Below are positions 15,324 to 23,706 of a stretch of DNA of 45,123 nt, one piece after another (position 1 is the stretch's first letter; the number at the start of each line of letters is the position of its first letter). Below the pieces are notes generated by a model, which saw nothing but the letters and a program-made list of their open reading frames with translations, had not been told where the DNA came from and did not search any database. The stretch comes from an uncultured Clostridia bacterium (GTDB lineage Bacteria > Bacillota > Clostridia > Oscillospirales > Acutalibacteraceae): positions 1 through 45,123 of the forward strand of contig CAMMRL010000016.1 of the NCBI GenBank assembly GCA_946499275.1, given 5' to 3'. A program made the position numbers and the translations under genes.

Positions 15324-15995
15324 ATGCCAAGAAAAGTATTCGAGCAGGAGCTGGCCCGCCTGAACGTGGAACTGGCGGAAATGGGCCGGCGGGTGGACGC
15401 CAGCCTGCAAGGGACCATCCAGTGCCTGAAGACCATGGATATCAAACTGGCCCGCACCATTTTCCCCCGCGACCGGGAGATCAACACCATGGAAAAAAAC
15501 ATCGAGCAGAGTTGCATGAACCTGCTTGCCTTGCAGCAGCCGCTCGCGCACGACCTGCGGCGGATCACCGCTACCCTCAAAATCATCACCGACATGGAGC
15601 GGATCGCCGACCAGTGCGCGGATATCTGCGAAATCCTCTCCACGGTGGCAGGGATGGCCGAACTCAAGCCCACCGCCCGGCTGATGCAGATGTTTGAAAA
15701 GGCCCGCGGCATGTTTTCCAGCGCGCTGGACGCTTACCTGAAGGAGGATATCGACCTGGCCCGCCGGGTCTGCAAAGAGGACGACGAAGTGGACGCCCTG
15801 TTTTCCGCCACGGTGCTGGAACTCTGTGGGCAGATCAGCCGTAGCGAATCCGCCGTCCCGGAAAACGTGGACTTTATGTTTATCGCCAAATATATCGAAC
15901 GGATGGGCGACCACGCGACCAACATCGCCGAGTGGGCGATTTTTATCCGTACCGGCTCACATCCCGACCTGAACACCGCGCAGGGGGACGAATAA
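15324..15995 (+). CDS. phoU: Phosphate signalling regulator PhoU
   Basis: A 223-residue all-helical protein made of two PhoU repeats of three helices each. It begins MPRKVFEQELARLNVELAEMGRRVD. The repeats carry the metal-binding E/D-rich signatures: DMERIADQCADICEIL in the first and YIERMGDHATNIAEWAIF in the second. PhoU binds PstB and PhoR and keeps PhoR in its inhibitory state when phosphate is plentiful. It is the last gene of the pst unit. A hairpin with arms at 16006-16013 and 16043-16050 follows its stop, with the 3' arm overlapping the phoB promoter -35. Confidence 0.95.
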   Translation: MPRKVFEQELARLNVELAEMGRRVDASLQGTIQCLKTMDIKLARTIFPRDREINTMEKNIEQSCMNLLALQQPLAHDLRRITATLKIITDMERIADQCADICEILSTVAGMAELKPTARLMQMFEKARGMFSSALDAYLKEDIDLARRVCKEDDEVDALFSATVLELCGQISRSESAVPENVDFMFIAKYIERMGDHATNIAEWAIFIRTGSHPDLNTAQGDE

Positions 15996-16041
15996 GGCTG
16001 CCTAGGCTTGTCCGGCGGCGCTCTCTCCCGCATGCGAGGGC

Positions 16042-16070
16042 TGGACAAGCGGTGCACAGGACGATATAAT
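16042..16070 (+). promoter_or_regulatory. Promoter of phoB-phoR
   Basis: TGGACA (16042-16047), a 17-bp spacer and TATAAT (16065-16070). It gives phoBR their own start separate from the pst promoter and would produce a leader of about 220 nt. The -35 lies within the 3' arm of the hairpin following phoU. Confidence 0.72.
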
Positions 16071-16192
16071 TGCGAGTAGAGAAAGCGCTTCTAAAATTTT
16101 ATGGCTTCTTCCGCAAATCGGTTACAAACGGCCGGATGAATAGCCGCCAAGGGTCTGCCGGTTGGGCGGCCCGGCGCGTGATGACGGAAGGG

Positions 16193-16233
16193 AAAAAGGC
16201 GGAAGCCTTTTTCAGGGGAACGCAGAGCGTTCC
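16193..16233 (+). promoter_or_regulatory. Tandem hairpins in the phoB leader
   Basis: AAAAAGGC (16193-16200) pairs with GCCTTTTT (16205-16212) over a GGAA tetraloop, a terminator-like element with a U-run in its 3' arm. Immediately after, GGAACGC (16217-16223) pairs with GCGTTCC (16227-16233) over a 3-nt loop. They lie between the promoter and the phoB ribosome binding site (AAAGGGTGG). They may act as an attenuator or as stability elements. Confidence 0.45.
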
Positions 16234-16297
16234 TTATGCCGCCGGATAACGTGAGTATAGATGCCGGATGGGCGGCGTGAAAGGGTGGTCAAAGCAA

Positions 16298-16999
16298 ATG
16301 GCTTTGGTTTATATAGTGGACGACGAGCCGCATATCCGCCGTTTGGCGGCAATCGGCCTGAAGGATGCGGGCTTTGAAACCGTGGAGTTTTCGGACGGGT
16401 CGGCCATGCTGCATAGCATGAACCAGACGCTGCCGGACGCCGTCCTCCTGGACTGGATGATGCCCGGGCAGGACGGCATAAGCGTGCTGCGCGCCATCCG
16501 GGAAAACCCGGCGACCCGGCCGGTACCGGTGATCATGATGACCGCCCGGTCGGACGAAGTGGACCGGGTGCTCGGCCTGGAACTGGGAGCGGACGATTAC
16601 GTCACCAAGCCGTTCAGCGTCAAGGAGCTGGCGGCCCGCACCAAGGCGGTGATCCGTCGGCAGGAGTATCTCAACGGCCCCAAGGAAGAGGTACTGTCCG
16701 CCGGGGGGCTAACGCTGGATTACGCCCGCCGCCGGGTGATGAAAAACGGCAAGCCGGTGGAACTGACCCAGCGGGAATTCGAGCTGCTGTATACCCTGAT
16801 GAAAACCCCCGGCCGGGTATTCACCCGGGAGATGCTGCTGGATACCGTGTGGAAGGTGGATTTTTACGGGGATACCCGTACGGTGGATGTCCACGTCCGG
16901 TATCTCCGCCAGAAAATTGAGGACGAGCCGGACAATCCCCGTCTCATCCTTACGGTACGGGGTGTGGGATACCGCTTTGCGGAAGAGACAGATAGATAA
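16298..16999 (+). CDS. phoB: Phosphate-response regulator, OmpR/PhoB family
   Basis: A two-component response regulator of 233 residues (named phoP in Bacillus). The receiver domain has the acidic pair DDE (8-10), phospho-acceptor Asp52 in LLDWMMPGQDG, Thr82 in MMTAR and Lys104 in VTKPF. The C-terminal winged helix has LTQREFELLYTLMKTPGRVFTREMLLDTVW and RTVDVHVRYLRQKIE. The ATG at 16298 was chosen for its AAAGGGTGG site and because the receiver begins at once. phoR follows after 55 bases. It is the natural candidate to bind the TTAACA array before pstS. Confidence 0.93.
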   Translation: MALVYIVDDEPHIRRLAAIGLKDAGFETVEFSDGSAMLHSMNQTLPDAVLLDWMMPGQDGISVLRAIRENPATRPVPVIMMTARSDEVDRVLGLELGADDYVTKPFSVKELAARTKAVIRRQEYLNGPKEEVLSAGGLTLDYARRRVMKNGKPVELTQREFELLYTLMKTPGRVFTREMLLDTVWKVDFYGDTRTVDVHVRYLRQKIEDEPDNPRLILTVRGVGYRFAEETDR

Positions 17000-17054
17000 C
17001 GCTTCGTAATTTTTGTAAAGGTATATACAATATATTATGGGAGGGCGGACACCG

Positions 17055-18800
17055 ATGCGCAAACGGTTTTTCCGGGCGGCTACTCTGGCGATTCTTGCGG
17101 GGCTGGTGGTCGCTTTCCTTTTTGCGGTCCCGTTGATGGAGCAGCTTTATACCGACGAGATGGAAAAACGGCTGGATATGGCGCTGGCGTTGGTTAGCGG
17201 TTATTCCCTGCCGGAGGGGGAACAGCCGTATCAGCGCCTAGCGGAAAACGCGGCCGGCCGGCTGGAGGACGAGAAGCTGCGGATTACCCTGATCGCGGAG
17301 GACGGCACCGTGCTTGGAGACAGCGAGACCGAGCCGGCGCAGATGGGAAGCCACGCGGAAAGGCCGGAGGTGGAGCAGGCGCTCCGCACCGGAAAGGGAA
17401 GGGACATCCGTCAGAGCGTCACCACCGGCGGGCGGGAAATGTATCGCGCTGTTGTACAGACAATGCCGGACGGAAGCCGGATGGTCTTCCGCGCTTCGCT
17501 CTCCTTAGGTGGGGAAGGCCGCCTGCTCGCCACTCTCTGGGGCTGCGGGCTGATCGGCATCTTCATGGGTTTGGCGGTGGCTTTGTTTGCCGCCCATTAT
17601 TCCGCCGGCCGGGTAGTGGAGCCGTTGCAGGAGCTGACCCGGGCTGCCCGCCGGATTGCGGCGGGGGACACCGACGTCCACGTCGACTCCGCCCCGGACG
17701 AGATGGGCGAGCTGTCGGGGGCGTTTAACTCGATGTCCGAACGGTTGGCGGTCGCGCATGCGGAACTGGAATACAATACCGAGCGGATGGCCGGTATCCT
17801 ACAGGGGATGGATGACGGCGTCATCGCGTTGGACGCCGAGGGGAAGATTACCCTTTTGACCCGCCGCGCCGAGGAACTGCTGGGTTCCGTGCCCCTTACG
17901 GTCTCCCGCCTGTCGGAGTACGGCGGCAATTACCTGGCCGTGCAGGCGCTTCTCGACCAAGCGATGGAAAAAGGCGAACCGGTGCGGGATACGCTGATGC
18001 TGGCCGGTCCGCCGGAGCGCATTCTTCAGGTATACGCCGCACGGGTGAGAGAGGGCCGGGAAGGCGGCGCCCTGGCCGTGATATCGGATGTGACGAGGAT
18101 CCGCAAGCTGGAGATCATGCGCAGCGAATTTGTGGCGAATGTGACCCATGAGCTTAAAACGCCGCTTACCTCCATCCGTGGGTATATCGAACTGCTCAAA
18201 AGCGGGCAGCGAGATGAGGAAACGGCCCGGACCTTTTATGAAATCATTGAGATCGAGGCGGAGCGCCTTCAAAAGCTGACCGACGATATCCTACAGCTTT
18301 CCGAGATCGAAAGCGGTACAAATGACGGGGAATACGAATCGGCCTATGTGGAGGAAACGGTAAAGAAGGTGGAAAAATCGCTTCTCCCGGAGGCCGAAGA
18401 CCGGGGGATCGCGTTCCGTCTTCAGGTGGAGAACGGCCTGCAGGTCGGCGCCAGCCCCCGCCGTTTTTACCAGCTGATGAAGAACCTGATGGAAAACGCG
18501 ATGAAGTATAACCGCGACGGCGGCAGCGTTACCGTTACGGCGGTTACGGAGCGCGGCGTGGCGGTTATCCGGGTGGCCGATACCGGCATTGGCATTCCCG
18601 CAGAACATCTGGACCGGATCTTTGAACGCTTTTATCGGGTGGACAAGGGCCGTTCCCGGGAACAGGGAGGGACCGGTCTCGGGCTGTCCATCGTCAAGCA
18701 TATCGTCAGCCTGTACGGCGGGGACATCCAGGTGGAAAGCGAAGTGGGAAAGGGGACGGTATTCACCGTCCGCCTGCCACTGGCGAAACGTCCGGCTTAG
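17055..18800 (+). CDS. phoR: Phosphate-sensing histidine kinase PhoR
   Basis: Membrane sensor kinase of 581 residues paired with PhoB. Order: a first membrane helix (~7-27), an extracytoplasmic region (~28-155), a second helix (~157-182), a HAMP linker (VVEPLQELTRAARRIAAGDTDVHV), a PAS-like segment (MAGILQGMDDGVIALDAEGKI), then HisKA with the phosphorylated His365 in EFVANVTHELKTPLTSIRGYIELL, and the ATPase boxes NLMENAMKYN, VADTGIGIP and GGTGLGLSIVKHI. The ATG at 17055 gives a basic MRKR start before the first helix. The PAS-containing layout is the PhoR type rather than a generic kinase. Confidence 0.93.
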   Translation: MRKRFFRAATLAILAGLVVAFLFAVPLMEQLYTDEMEKRLDMALALVSGYSLPEGEQPYQRLAENAAGRLEDEKLRITLIAEDGTVLGDSETEPAQMGSHAERPEVEQALRTGKGRDIRQSVTTGGREMYRAVVQTMPDGSRMVFRASLSLGGEGRLLATLWGCGLIGIFMGLAVALFAAHYSAGRVVEPLQELTRAARRIAAGDTDVHVDSAPDEMGELSGAFNSMSERLAVAHAELEYNTERMAGILQGMDDGVIALDAEGKITLLTRRAEELLGSVPLTVSRLSEYGGNYLAVQALLDQAMEKGEPVRDTLMLAGPPERILQVYAARVREGREGGALAVISDVTRIRKLEIMRSEFVANVTHELKTPLTSIRGYIELLKSGQRDEETARTFYEIIEIEAERLQKLTDDILQLSEIESGTNDGEYESAYVEETVKKVEKSLLPEAEDRGIAFRLQVENGLQVGASPRRFYQLMKNLMENAMKYNRDGGSVTVTAVTERGVAVIRVADTGIGIPAEHLDRIFERFYRVDKGRSREQGGTGLGLSIVKHIVSLYGGDIQVESEVGKGTVFTVRLPLAKRPA

Positions 18801-18871
18801 TGCGGCGGGATAAAGCGGCGAAAACCCGCCCTTGGATAAGCCCTGCCGCGTAACAATATGGCTCATCATTC

Positions 18872-18908
18872 CAAGAGGGCGAAAGCAACCAGTGATTTCG
18901 CCCTCTTG
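18872..18908 (+). terminator. Hairpin downstream of phoR, possible terminator
   Basis: A perfect 13-bp stem CAAGAGGGCGAAA (18872-18884) with its complement (18896-18908) and an 11-nt loop. Only ATTCC follows, so the U-tract is poor; on the reverse strand it would likewise lack a good U-run. It may end phoR transcription inefficiently. Confidence 0.5.
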
Positions 18909-19001
18909 ATTCCCATCCGGCGGTGTGTTCAACGGCGGGCACGGCCCGTTCCTTCCGCCATTGACAGGGTTATACTCCACAACCGCGGCGATGGCTCCTA
19001 T

Positions 19002-19169
19002 TTAGTCGTTCATGCATTTCGGAAGAACCGCGATTGCGTCGGCATCATTGGCGGCAGTCGGTATAAATAGGGCTTTTAACAAGTCTGTTTTTTTCTCAAA
19101 CAGGCTTTGAAACACTTCCATAATCCGCTTGTTCTCAAAGCCCGAGGATGTTAACAGGATTTTTCTCAT
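19002..19169 (-). pseudogene. N-terminal fragment of a peptidase E (family S51) gene
   Basis: Reading the reverse strand from ATG 19169 gives 55 residues starting MRKILLTSSGFENKRIMEVF and continuing through LFIPTAANDADAIAVLP to a TAA at 19002. This matches the beginning of family S51 serine peptidases (peptidase E / cyanophycinase-like), which are normally ~200 residues or more. The catalytic Ser region and everything after it are missing, and no continuation is visible in any frame downstream. GAAGGAGTG supplies a good ribosome binding site, so the fragment may still be expressed. I read it as a truncated remnant. Confidence 0.6.
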
Positions 19170-19619
19170 TTGCTTAACACTCCTTCGCCATGTTCTCCGT
19201 TGCCTTCCATGCTTTCATCATACTCTGCCCTTCCGATAAAAACAATAGCACAAAGAGCAGAATATTTCCCGACGAATCGTCCCATCGAAATGGCCGCCCC
19301 TTTCTCCTGGTTGCTATGGGCTTTTTCACATTTCCACAATCGGAAATGACGGGAATGGGAACGCACGGCCAACAGTTCGCCAATCTTTTTATGATACTCA
19401 AACGGCGCCCAACTTTTTGTCATCAGGTTGTGGGGCGTGACAACGAGAATGCGAGGGCACACGAAAGTGCTTGTGATTCAAGCTGCTTTAAGGCGTTTTG
19501 CAGGCAGAAAAACCGGGCAAGGTACGGATGAATCGTCCAAACAGGGCTCCGAGTATGCAGCGCCCGGTAAAAAAACCTGCAAAAACGCCGCCTTTTCACC
19601 GGAAACTTTGAAATAAACC
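19170..19619. other. Non-coding or decayed stretch between phoR and livJ
   Basis: Overlapping open frames exist on both strands (98 codons at 19166-19462 reverse; 113 codons at 19190-19531 forward). Their translations look unlike any family I know and are mutually antisense, and neither has a persuasive ribosome binding site at its first codon. The stretch is less GC-rich than the flanking operons. With the truncated peptidase gene next to it, it is best read as remnants of a deleted or decayed locus. Confidence 0.4.
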
Positions 19620-19648
19620 TTGCAATGTGAAGACCCGGACAGTATAAT
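19620..19648 (+). promoter_or_regulatory. Promoter of the liv operon
   Basis: TTGCAA (19620-19625), a 17-bp spacer and TATAAT (19643-19648). It gives a leader of about 100 nt before livJ. GCGGGC-type inverted segments are present in the leader but no clear operator. Confidence 0.75.
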
Positions 19649-19754
19649 ATGTAACAGGCGGGCCGCACGGGGATATACCGCGCGGTCTCTGTTTTGTATA
19701 TTCATTCCCGCTGGTGTACTTAGCGGCGGGATAGGGAATGATGGAGGGTTTAAC

Positions 19755-20909
19755 ATGAAGAAGACAAGGGTGCTTTCCTTAGTGCTGGCTGCGGCGCTGT
19801 TGGTCATGCCGATGGCCGGCTGTACACAGGATGCTGGAGCGGGCGGCGATACGATCAAGATCGGGGGCCTGGCGCCGCTGACCGGCGACCTGTCCCAGTA
19901 CGGCGTGGCCGTCAACAACGCTGTACTGATGGCTGTGGAAGACATCAATAAAAACGGCGGCATACTCGGCAAGCAGATCGAGTATATGCCCGAAGACGAA
20001 AAGGGCGATGTAACCGAAGCGATTACCGCCTATAACAAGCTTGTGGCCGAAGGTGTGGTCGCCATTGTCGGCGATGTGACCTCCGCGCCGTCCAAGGCGG
20101 TGGCCCAGAGAGCGAACGACGACGGCATGCCGATTATCACGGCGTCGGGTACCGACGCGGATATCACCCTGACGGGCAAGTATGCGTACCGCGCCTGCTT
20201 CATCGACCCGTATCAGGGCAAGCTGATGGCCACCTACGCTTCCAAAGAGATGGGGGCTAAGACCGTCGCGATCCTGTACGATAGCGGCGACTCCTACTCC
20301 ACCGGCATCGCCGATGCGTTTGAGTCTACCGCCAAAGAGCTGGAGATGACTGTGACCAACAAGGAAGGCTACGCGCACGGCAGCACCGACTTTAACGCCC
20401 AGCTCACCAAGATCAAGGCGAACAATCCGGACGTGGTGATGCTCCCGGTCTATTACAACGACGTGGTGCTCATCCTCAAACAGGCGCAGCAGCAGGGCCT
20501 GACCTCCCAGTTCCTGGGGGCGGACGGCTGGGACGGCGTGGTGCCGCAGCTTGCAGGCGACACCAGCATTAACGATTTGCTGGCGAAAGCGTATTTCTGC
20601 AGCCAGTACTCTGCGTCTTCGGACGATCCCGATCTGCAGAACTTCCTGAAAACCTACAAAGAAAAATACGGCATCGACGCGAATATGTTCGCCGTGCTGG
20701 GCTATGACGCGATGCACATCCTGGCGGACGCGATCAACCGTGCCGGTTCCACCGACGCCGACAAGATCATCCAGGCGCTCAGCGAAACCAATTATAGCGG
20801 CCTGACCGGTACCACCACCTTTGACGAGAACCGCAACCCGGTCCGCGAAGCGGTGATCACCACATTTGAAAACGGCGCGTACAAGGTGCTTCAGACCTAT
20901 AAAGCGTAA
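19755..20909 (+). CDS. livJ: Branched-chain amino-acid ABC transporter substrate-binding lipoprotein
   Basis: A 384-residue type I periplasmic-binding-fold protein. It has a lipoprotein signal (MPMAGC, lipidated Cys23) followed by IKIGGLAPLTGDLSQYGVAVNNAVLMAVEDINKNGGILGKQIEY, the typical LivJ/LivK start. Further family blocks are VVAIVGDVTSAPSKAV, YRACFIDPYQGKLMATYA and GYDAMHILADAINRAG. It captures Leu/Ile/Val or related amino acids outside the membrane. The ATG at 19755 follows GGAGGG; an upstream in-frame extension to 19620 lies in the promoter and leader. It is separated from the rest of the operon by an internal terminator. Confidence 0.93.
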   Translation: MKKTRVLSLVLAAALLVMPMAGCTQDAGAGGDTIKIGGLAPLTGDLSQYGVAVNNAVLMAVEDINKNGGILGKQIEYMPEDEKGDVTEAITAYNKLVAEGVVAIVGDVTSAPSKAVAQRANDDGMPIITASGTDADITLTGKYAYRACFIDPYQGKLMATYASKEMGAKTVAILYDSGDSYSTGIADAFESTAKELEMTVTNKEGYAHGSTDFNAQLTKIKANNPDVVMLPVYYNDVVLILKQAQQQGLTSQFLGADGWDGVVPQLAGDTSINDLLAKAYFCSQYSASSDDPDLQNFLKTYKEKYGIDANMFAVLGYDAMHILADAINRAGSTDADKIIQALSETNYSGLTGTTTFDENRNPVREAVITTFENGAYKVLQTYKA

Positions 20910-20933
20910 AATTACAAAAGTATATGCAGGCGG

Positions 20934-20960
20934 AAAAAAGGGCGTATACCGCCCTTTTTT
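20934..20960 (+). terminator. Intra-operon terminator between livJ and livH
   Basis: A perfect 11-bp stem AAAAAAGGGCG (20934-20944) with CGCCCTTTTTT (20950-20960) and a 5-nt loop. Partial termination here would leave livJ message in excess over the membrane and ATPase genes, as is common for binding-protein transporters. Confidence 0.85.
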
Positions 20961-21008
20961 CGGATTCTGTCTCGTTTTTCATCACAACAAGGAAGTAGGG
21001 TATGATCC

Positions 21009-21890
21009 ATGGACTTTATCACACAGTTGCTCAACGGCCTGGGGCTTGGGAGCATCTATGCGCTGATCGCCTTGGGCTACAGCATGGTGTACGGTATCGT
21101 GCAGTTGATAAACTTTGCCCACGGCGATATCATCATGGTGGGCGGCTACGCCCTCTATGTGATGCTGGTGATTGCGGGAATGCCGCTTTGGCTGGCGGTG
21201 CTGGCCCCGATTGTGGTATGCGGGCTGGCCGGCGTCCTGATCGAGCGGCTCGCCTATCAGCGGCTGTTGACCCATAACGCGGAACGCATCTCCCTGCTCA
21301 TCACTGCGCTGGGTGTGAGCATTTTCCTGCAGAATCTGTTTATGCTTCTGTTTAAGTCGGATGCGAAGACCATGCCGCCGATGTTCGGCTCGGGTGTTTT
21401 CGAGCTGGGGGGGCTGTCGGTGACTTACTCCACGCTGATCAATATTGTGGTTTCGGTCGTTATGATGATCGGGTTGCAGATGTTGGTGAACCGTACCAAG
21501 ATCGGCAAGGCGATGCAAGCGACCTCTGAAGACGCCGGGGCCGCTAAGCTCATGGGCATCAATACCAACAAGATTATTATTATCACCTTTGCCGTCGGCT
21601 CCATCCTGGCGGCGGTGGGGGCGGTGCTGTACTGCAATACTTACCCGCAGATCAAGCCGACCATGGGGAACCTGCTCGGGCTTAAGGCGTTTGTGGCGGC
21701 GGTGCTCGGCGGCATCGGGTCCATCCCCGGGGCGATGCTCGGCGGATATCTGCTCGGCGTACTGGAGCAGTTGACGAAAGCCTATATCACCACGGAAGTT
21801 ACCGACGCGGTAGTGTTTGCAATACTGATTGTGGTGCTTCTTGTCCGGCCGGCCGGACTGATGGGCAAGAACCGGAAGGAGAAGGTGTAA
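21009..21890 (+). CDS. livH: Branched-chain amino-acid ABC transporter permease LivH
   Basis: A 293-residue membrane protein beginning MDFITQLLNGLGLGSIYALIALGYSMVYGIVQLINFAHGDIIMVGGYA, the hallmark of LivH. About eight hydrophobic segments follow, with the cytoplasmic loop RTKIGKAMQATSEDAGAAKLMGINTNKIIIITF that contacts the ATPases and the KAFVAAVLGGIGSIPGAMLGGYLLG block. The ATG at 21009 follows AAGGAAG. livM starts three bases after the stop. Confidence 0.94.
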   Translation: MDFITQLLNGLGLGSIYALIALGYSMVYGIVQLINFAHGDIIMVGGYALYVMLVIAGMPLWLAVLAPIVVCGLAGVLIERLAYQRLLTHNAERISLLITALGVSIFLQNLFMLLFKSDAKTMPPMFGSGVFELGGLSVTYSTLINIVVSVVMMIGLQMLVNRTKIGKAMQATSEDAGAAKLMGINTNKIIIITFAVGSILAAVGAVLYCNTYPQIKPTMGNLLGLKAFVAAVLGGIGSIPGAMLGGYLLGVLEQLTKAYITTEVTDAVVFAILIVVLLVRPAGLMGKNRKEKV

Positions 21891-21893
21891 GCC

Positions 21894-22925
21894 ATGGGAA
21901 AACTGAAGAAGAAAACCGGGGCGTATTACCTGGTGAATACCGTGCTCACCGCCATTCTCTTTACCGTGCTGTTTCTTTTGATATCCGGCAGGACGCTGAA
22001 TAATTATTGGAGCGGCGTCGTTGTGCTGATTTGCATCAATGTGATCCTGGCCGTGAGCTTGAATCTGGTAACCGGTATTCTAGGCCAGCTCGTGCTCGGC
22101 CATGCAGGCTTCATGCTGGTTGGCGCGTATGCCGCGGCGAATTTCACGAGGGCGGTGGTCACCAACGGGACGATGTCGCTGTACGTGGCGCTGCCGATCG
22201 CCATGGTGATCGGAGGCCTGGTGGCGGCGGTGTTCGGCGTGGTTATCGGCATCCCGGCGCTGCGCCTGCGGGGGGACTATCTGGCGATCATCACCTTAGG
22301 CTTTGGGGAAATTATCCGGGTTATGGCCAACGCGTCCTTCTTGCAGCCGGTTACTAACGGCGCGATGGGGCTTTCCGTTAAAACCTTCAGCAACCGGACC
22401 GATCCGGGGGCGATGTTTGTGTTTGCTTTTGTGGTGATGGCGCTGGTCATCGTTATCAGCTATACCTTCGGGCGTTCCCGCCACGGCCGTTCGGTTATCG
22501 CCATCCGGGAGGATGAAATCGCGGCGGAAGCGATGGGGGTGAACACCACCTATTATAAGTTGTTCGCCTTTGTGCTCGCCGCCTTCATTGCGGGGGTTGC
22601 CGGGGCGCTGTACGCACACCACATCGGGATGATCGACCCTTCGAAGTTCGACTTCAACCGTTCGGTGGAAATCCTGATTATGGTGGTGCTCGGCGGCATG
22701 GGTTCGATTTCCGGTTCGGTGATTTCCGCCACGGTACTCACTATCCTGCCGGAACTGCTGCGCGGCTTTTCGGATTACCGGATGCTGCTGTATTCGATCA
22801 TCCTCATCTGTGTGATGCTGTTCCGCCCGTCCGGCTTGCTCGGCCGGTATGAAATCTCGCTGCCCAAGCTGGTGGATAAACTGCTTCACCGCAAGGAAAA
22901 AGCGGCAAAGACAGGGGAGGCGTAA
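21894..22925 (+). CDS. livM: Branched-chain amino-acid ABC transporter permease LivM
   Basis: A 343-residue permease, partner of LivH. Signature blocks: LNLVTGILGQLVLGHAGFMLVGAYAAA, PALRLRGDYLAIITLGFGEIIRV, RSRHGRSVIAIREDEIAAEAMGVNTTYYKLFAFVLAAFIAGVAGALYAHHIG (ATPase-contact loop) and MVVLGGMGSISGSVISA. It has about nine or ten membrane segments and a basic C-terminal tail. GAAGGAGAAGGTG provides the ribosome binding site. livG follows three bases after its stop. Confidence 0.94.
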   Translation: MGKLKKKTGAYYLVNTVLTAILFTVLFLLISGRTLNNYWSGVVVLICINVILAVSLNLVTGILGQLVLGHAGFMLVGAYAAANFTRAVVTNGTMSLYVALPIAMVIGGLVAAVFGVVIGIPALRLRGDYLAIITLGFGEIIRVMANASFLQPVTNGAMGLSVKTFSNRTDPGAMFVFAFVVMALVIVISYTFGRSRHGRSVIAIREDEIAAEAMGVNTTYYKLFAFVLAAFIAGVAGALYAHHIGMIDPSKFDFNRSVEILIMVVLGGMGSISGSVISATVLTILPELLRGFSDYRMLLYSIILICVMLFRPSGLLGRYEISLPKLVDKLLHRKEKAAKTGEA

Positions 22926-22928
22926 CCG

Positions 22929-23687
22929 ATGGCGTTGTTGGAAACGAAGGACTTGGGCATCGTTTTCGGCGGCCTGAAGGCCCTCGACGACGTGTATCTG
23001 AAAATTGAAGAAAAAGAAATCATCGGGCTGATCGGGCCGAACGGCGCAGGCAAAACCACGGTGTTCAACCTATTAACCGGCGTGTACACCCCCACCAAAG
23101 GCGCGATCCGGTTCATGGGTAAAAGCATTATCGGGAAAAAGCCGTATCAGATCAACCGCATCGGCATCGCCCGCACTTTCCAGAACATCCGCCTGTTTAA
23201 GGCGATGACCGTTCTGGACAACGTCAAGGTGGCAATGCAGCAGCACAGGAGGTACAACGTGGTTTCCGCGATGTTCCGTCTCCCCCCTTACTGGAAGGAA
23301 GAACGGAAAATGACCGAGGAGGCGCGGGAACTGCTCAAGATTTTTGATATGGAGGATGTGGCGGAACAGCAGGCGTCCAACCTGCCGTACGGGCAGCAGC
23401 GCAAGCTGGAAATCCTTCGCGCCTTGGCCGCCCGGCCGAAACTCCTGTTGTTGGACGAGCCGGCCGCCGGGATGAACCCGACCGAAACCCATGAGCTGAT
23501 GGAGACTATCCGCCGTATCCGGGAGATGTTCGGTGTGGCGATCCTTTTGATCGAGCATGATATGAGTTTGGTGATGGGCGTGTGCGAACGGATTTATGTG
23601 CTGGATTACGGCACCCTGATCGCCGACGGTACGCCGGAGGAAATCCGTTCCAACGAGAAGGTTATCAAAGCCTACCTCGGCGGTTAG
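22929..23687 (+). CDS. livG: Branched-chain amino-acid ABC transporter ATPase LivG
   Basis: A 252-residue ATPase. Walker A GPNGAGKTT, Q-loop region RTFQNIRLFKAMTVLDNVKVAMQQH, the LivG-specific signature LPYGQQRKLEILRALAARPKLLLLDEPAAGMNP (signature plus Walker B) and the His switch in LIEHDMSLVMGVCERIYVLDYG. The AGMNP ending after Walker B and the GQQRKLEI signature separate it from LivF. Ribosome binding site AGGGGAGGCG. Confidence 0.95.
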   Translation: MALLETKDLGIVFGGLKALDDVYLKIEEKEIIGLIGPNGAGKTTVFNLLTGVYTPTKGAIRFMGKSIIGKKPYQINRIGIARTFQNIRLFKAMTVLDNVKVAMQQHRRYNVVSAMFRLPPYWKEERKMTEEARELLKIFDMEDVAEQQASNLPYGQQRKLEILRALAARPKLLLLDEPAAGMNPTETHELMETIRRIREMFGVAILLIEHDMSLVMGVCERIYVLDYGTLIADGTPEEIRSNEKVIKAYLGG

Positions 23688-23706
23688 CGAAAGGGAGGTC
23701 ATAATC

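Noticed and set aside
19166-19531. 98- and 113-codon antisense frames as genes
   Set aside because: Mutually overlapping on opposite strands, no family resemblance and weak start signals, so kept only as a decayed region.
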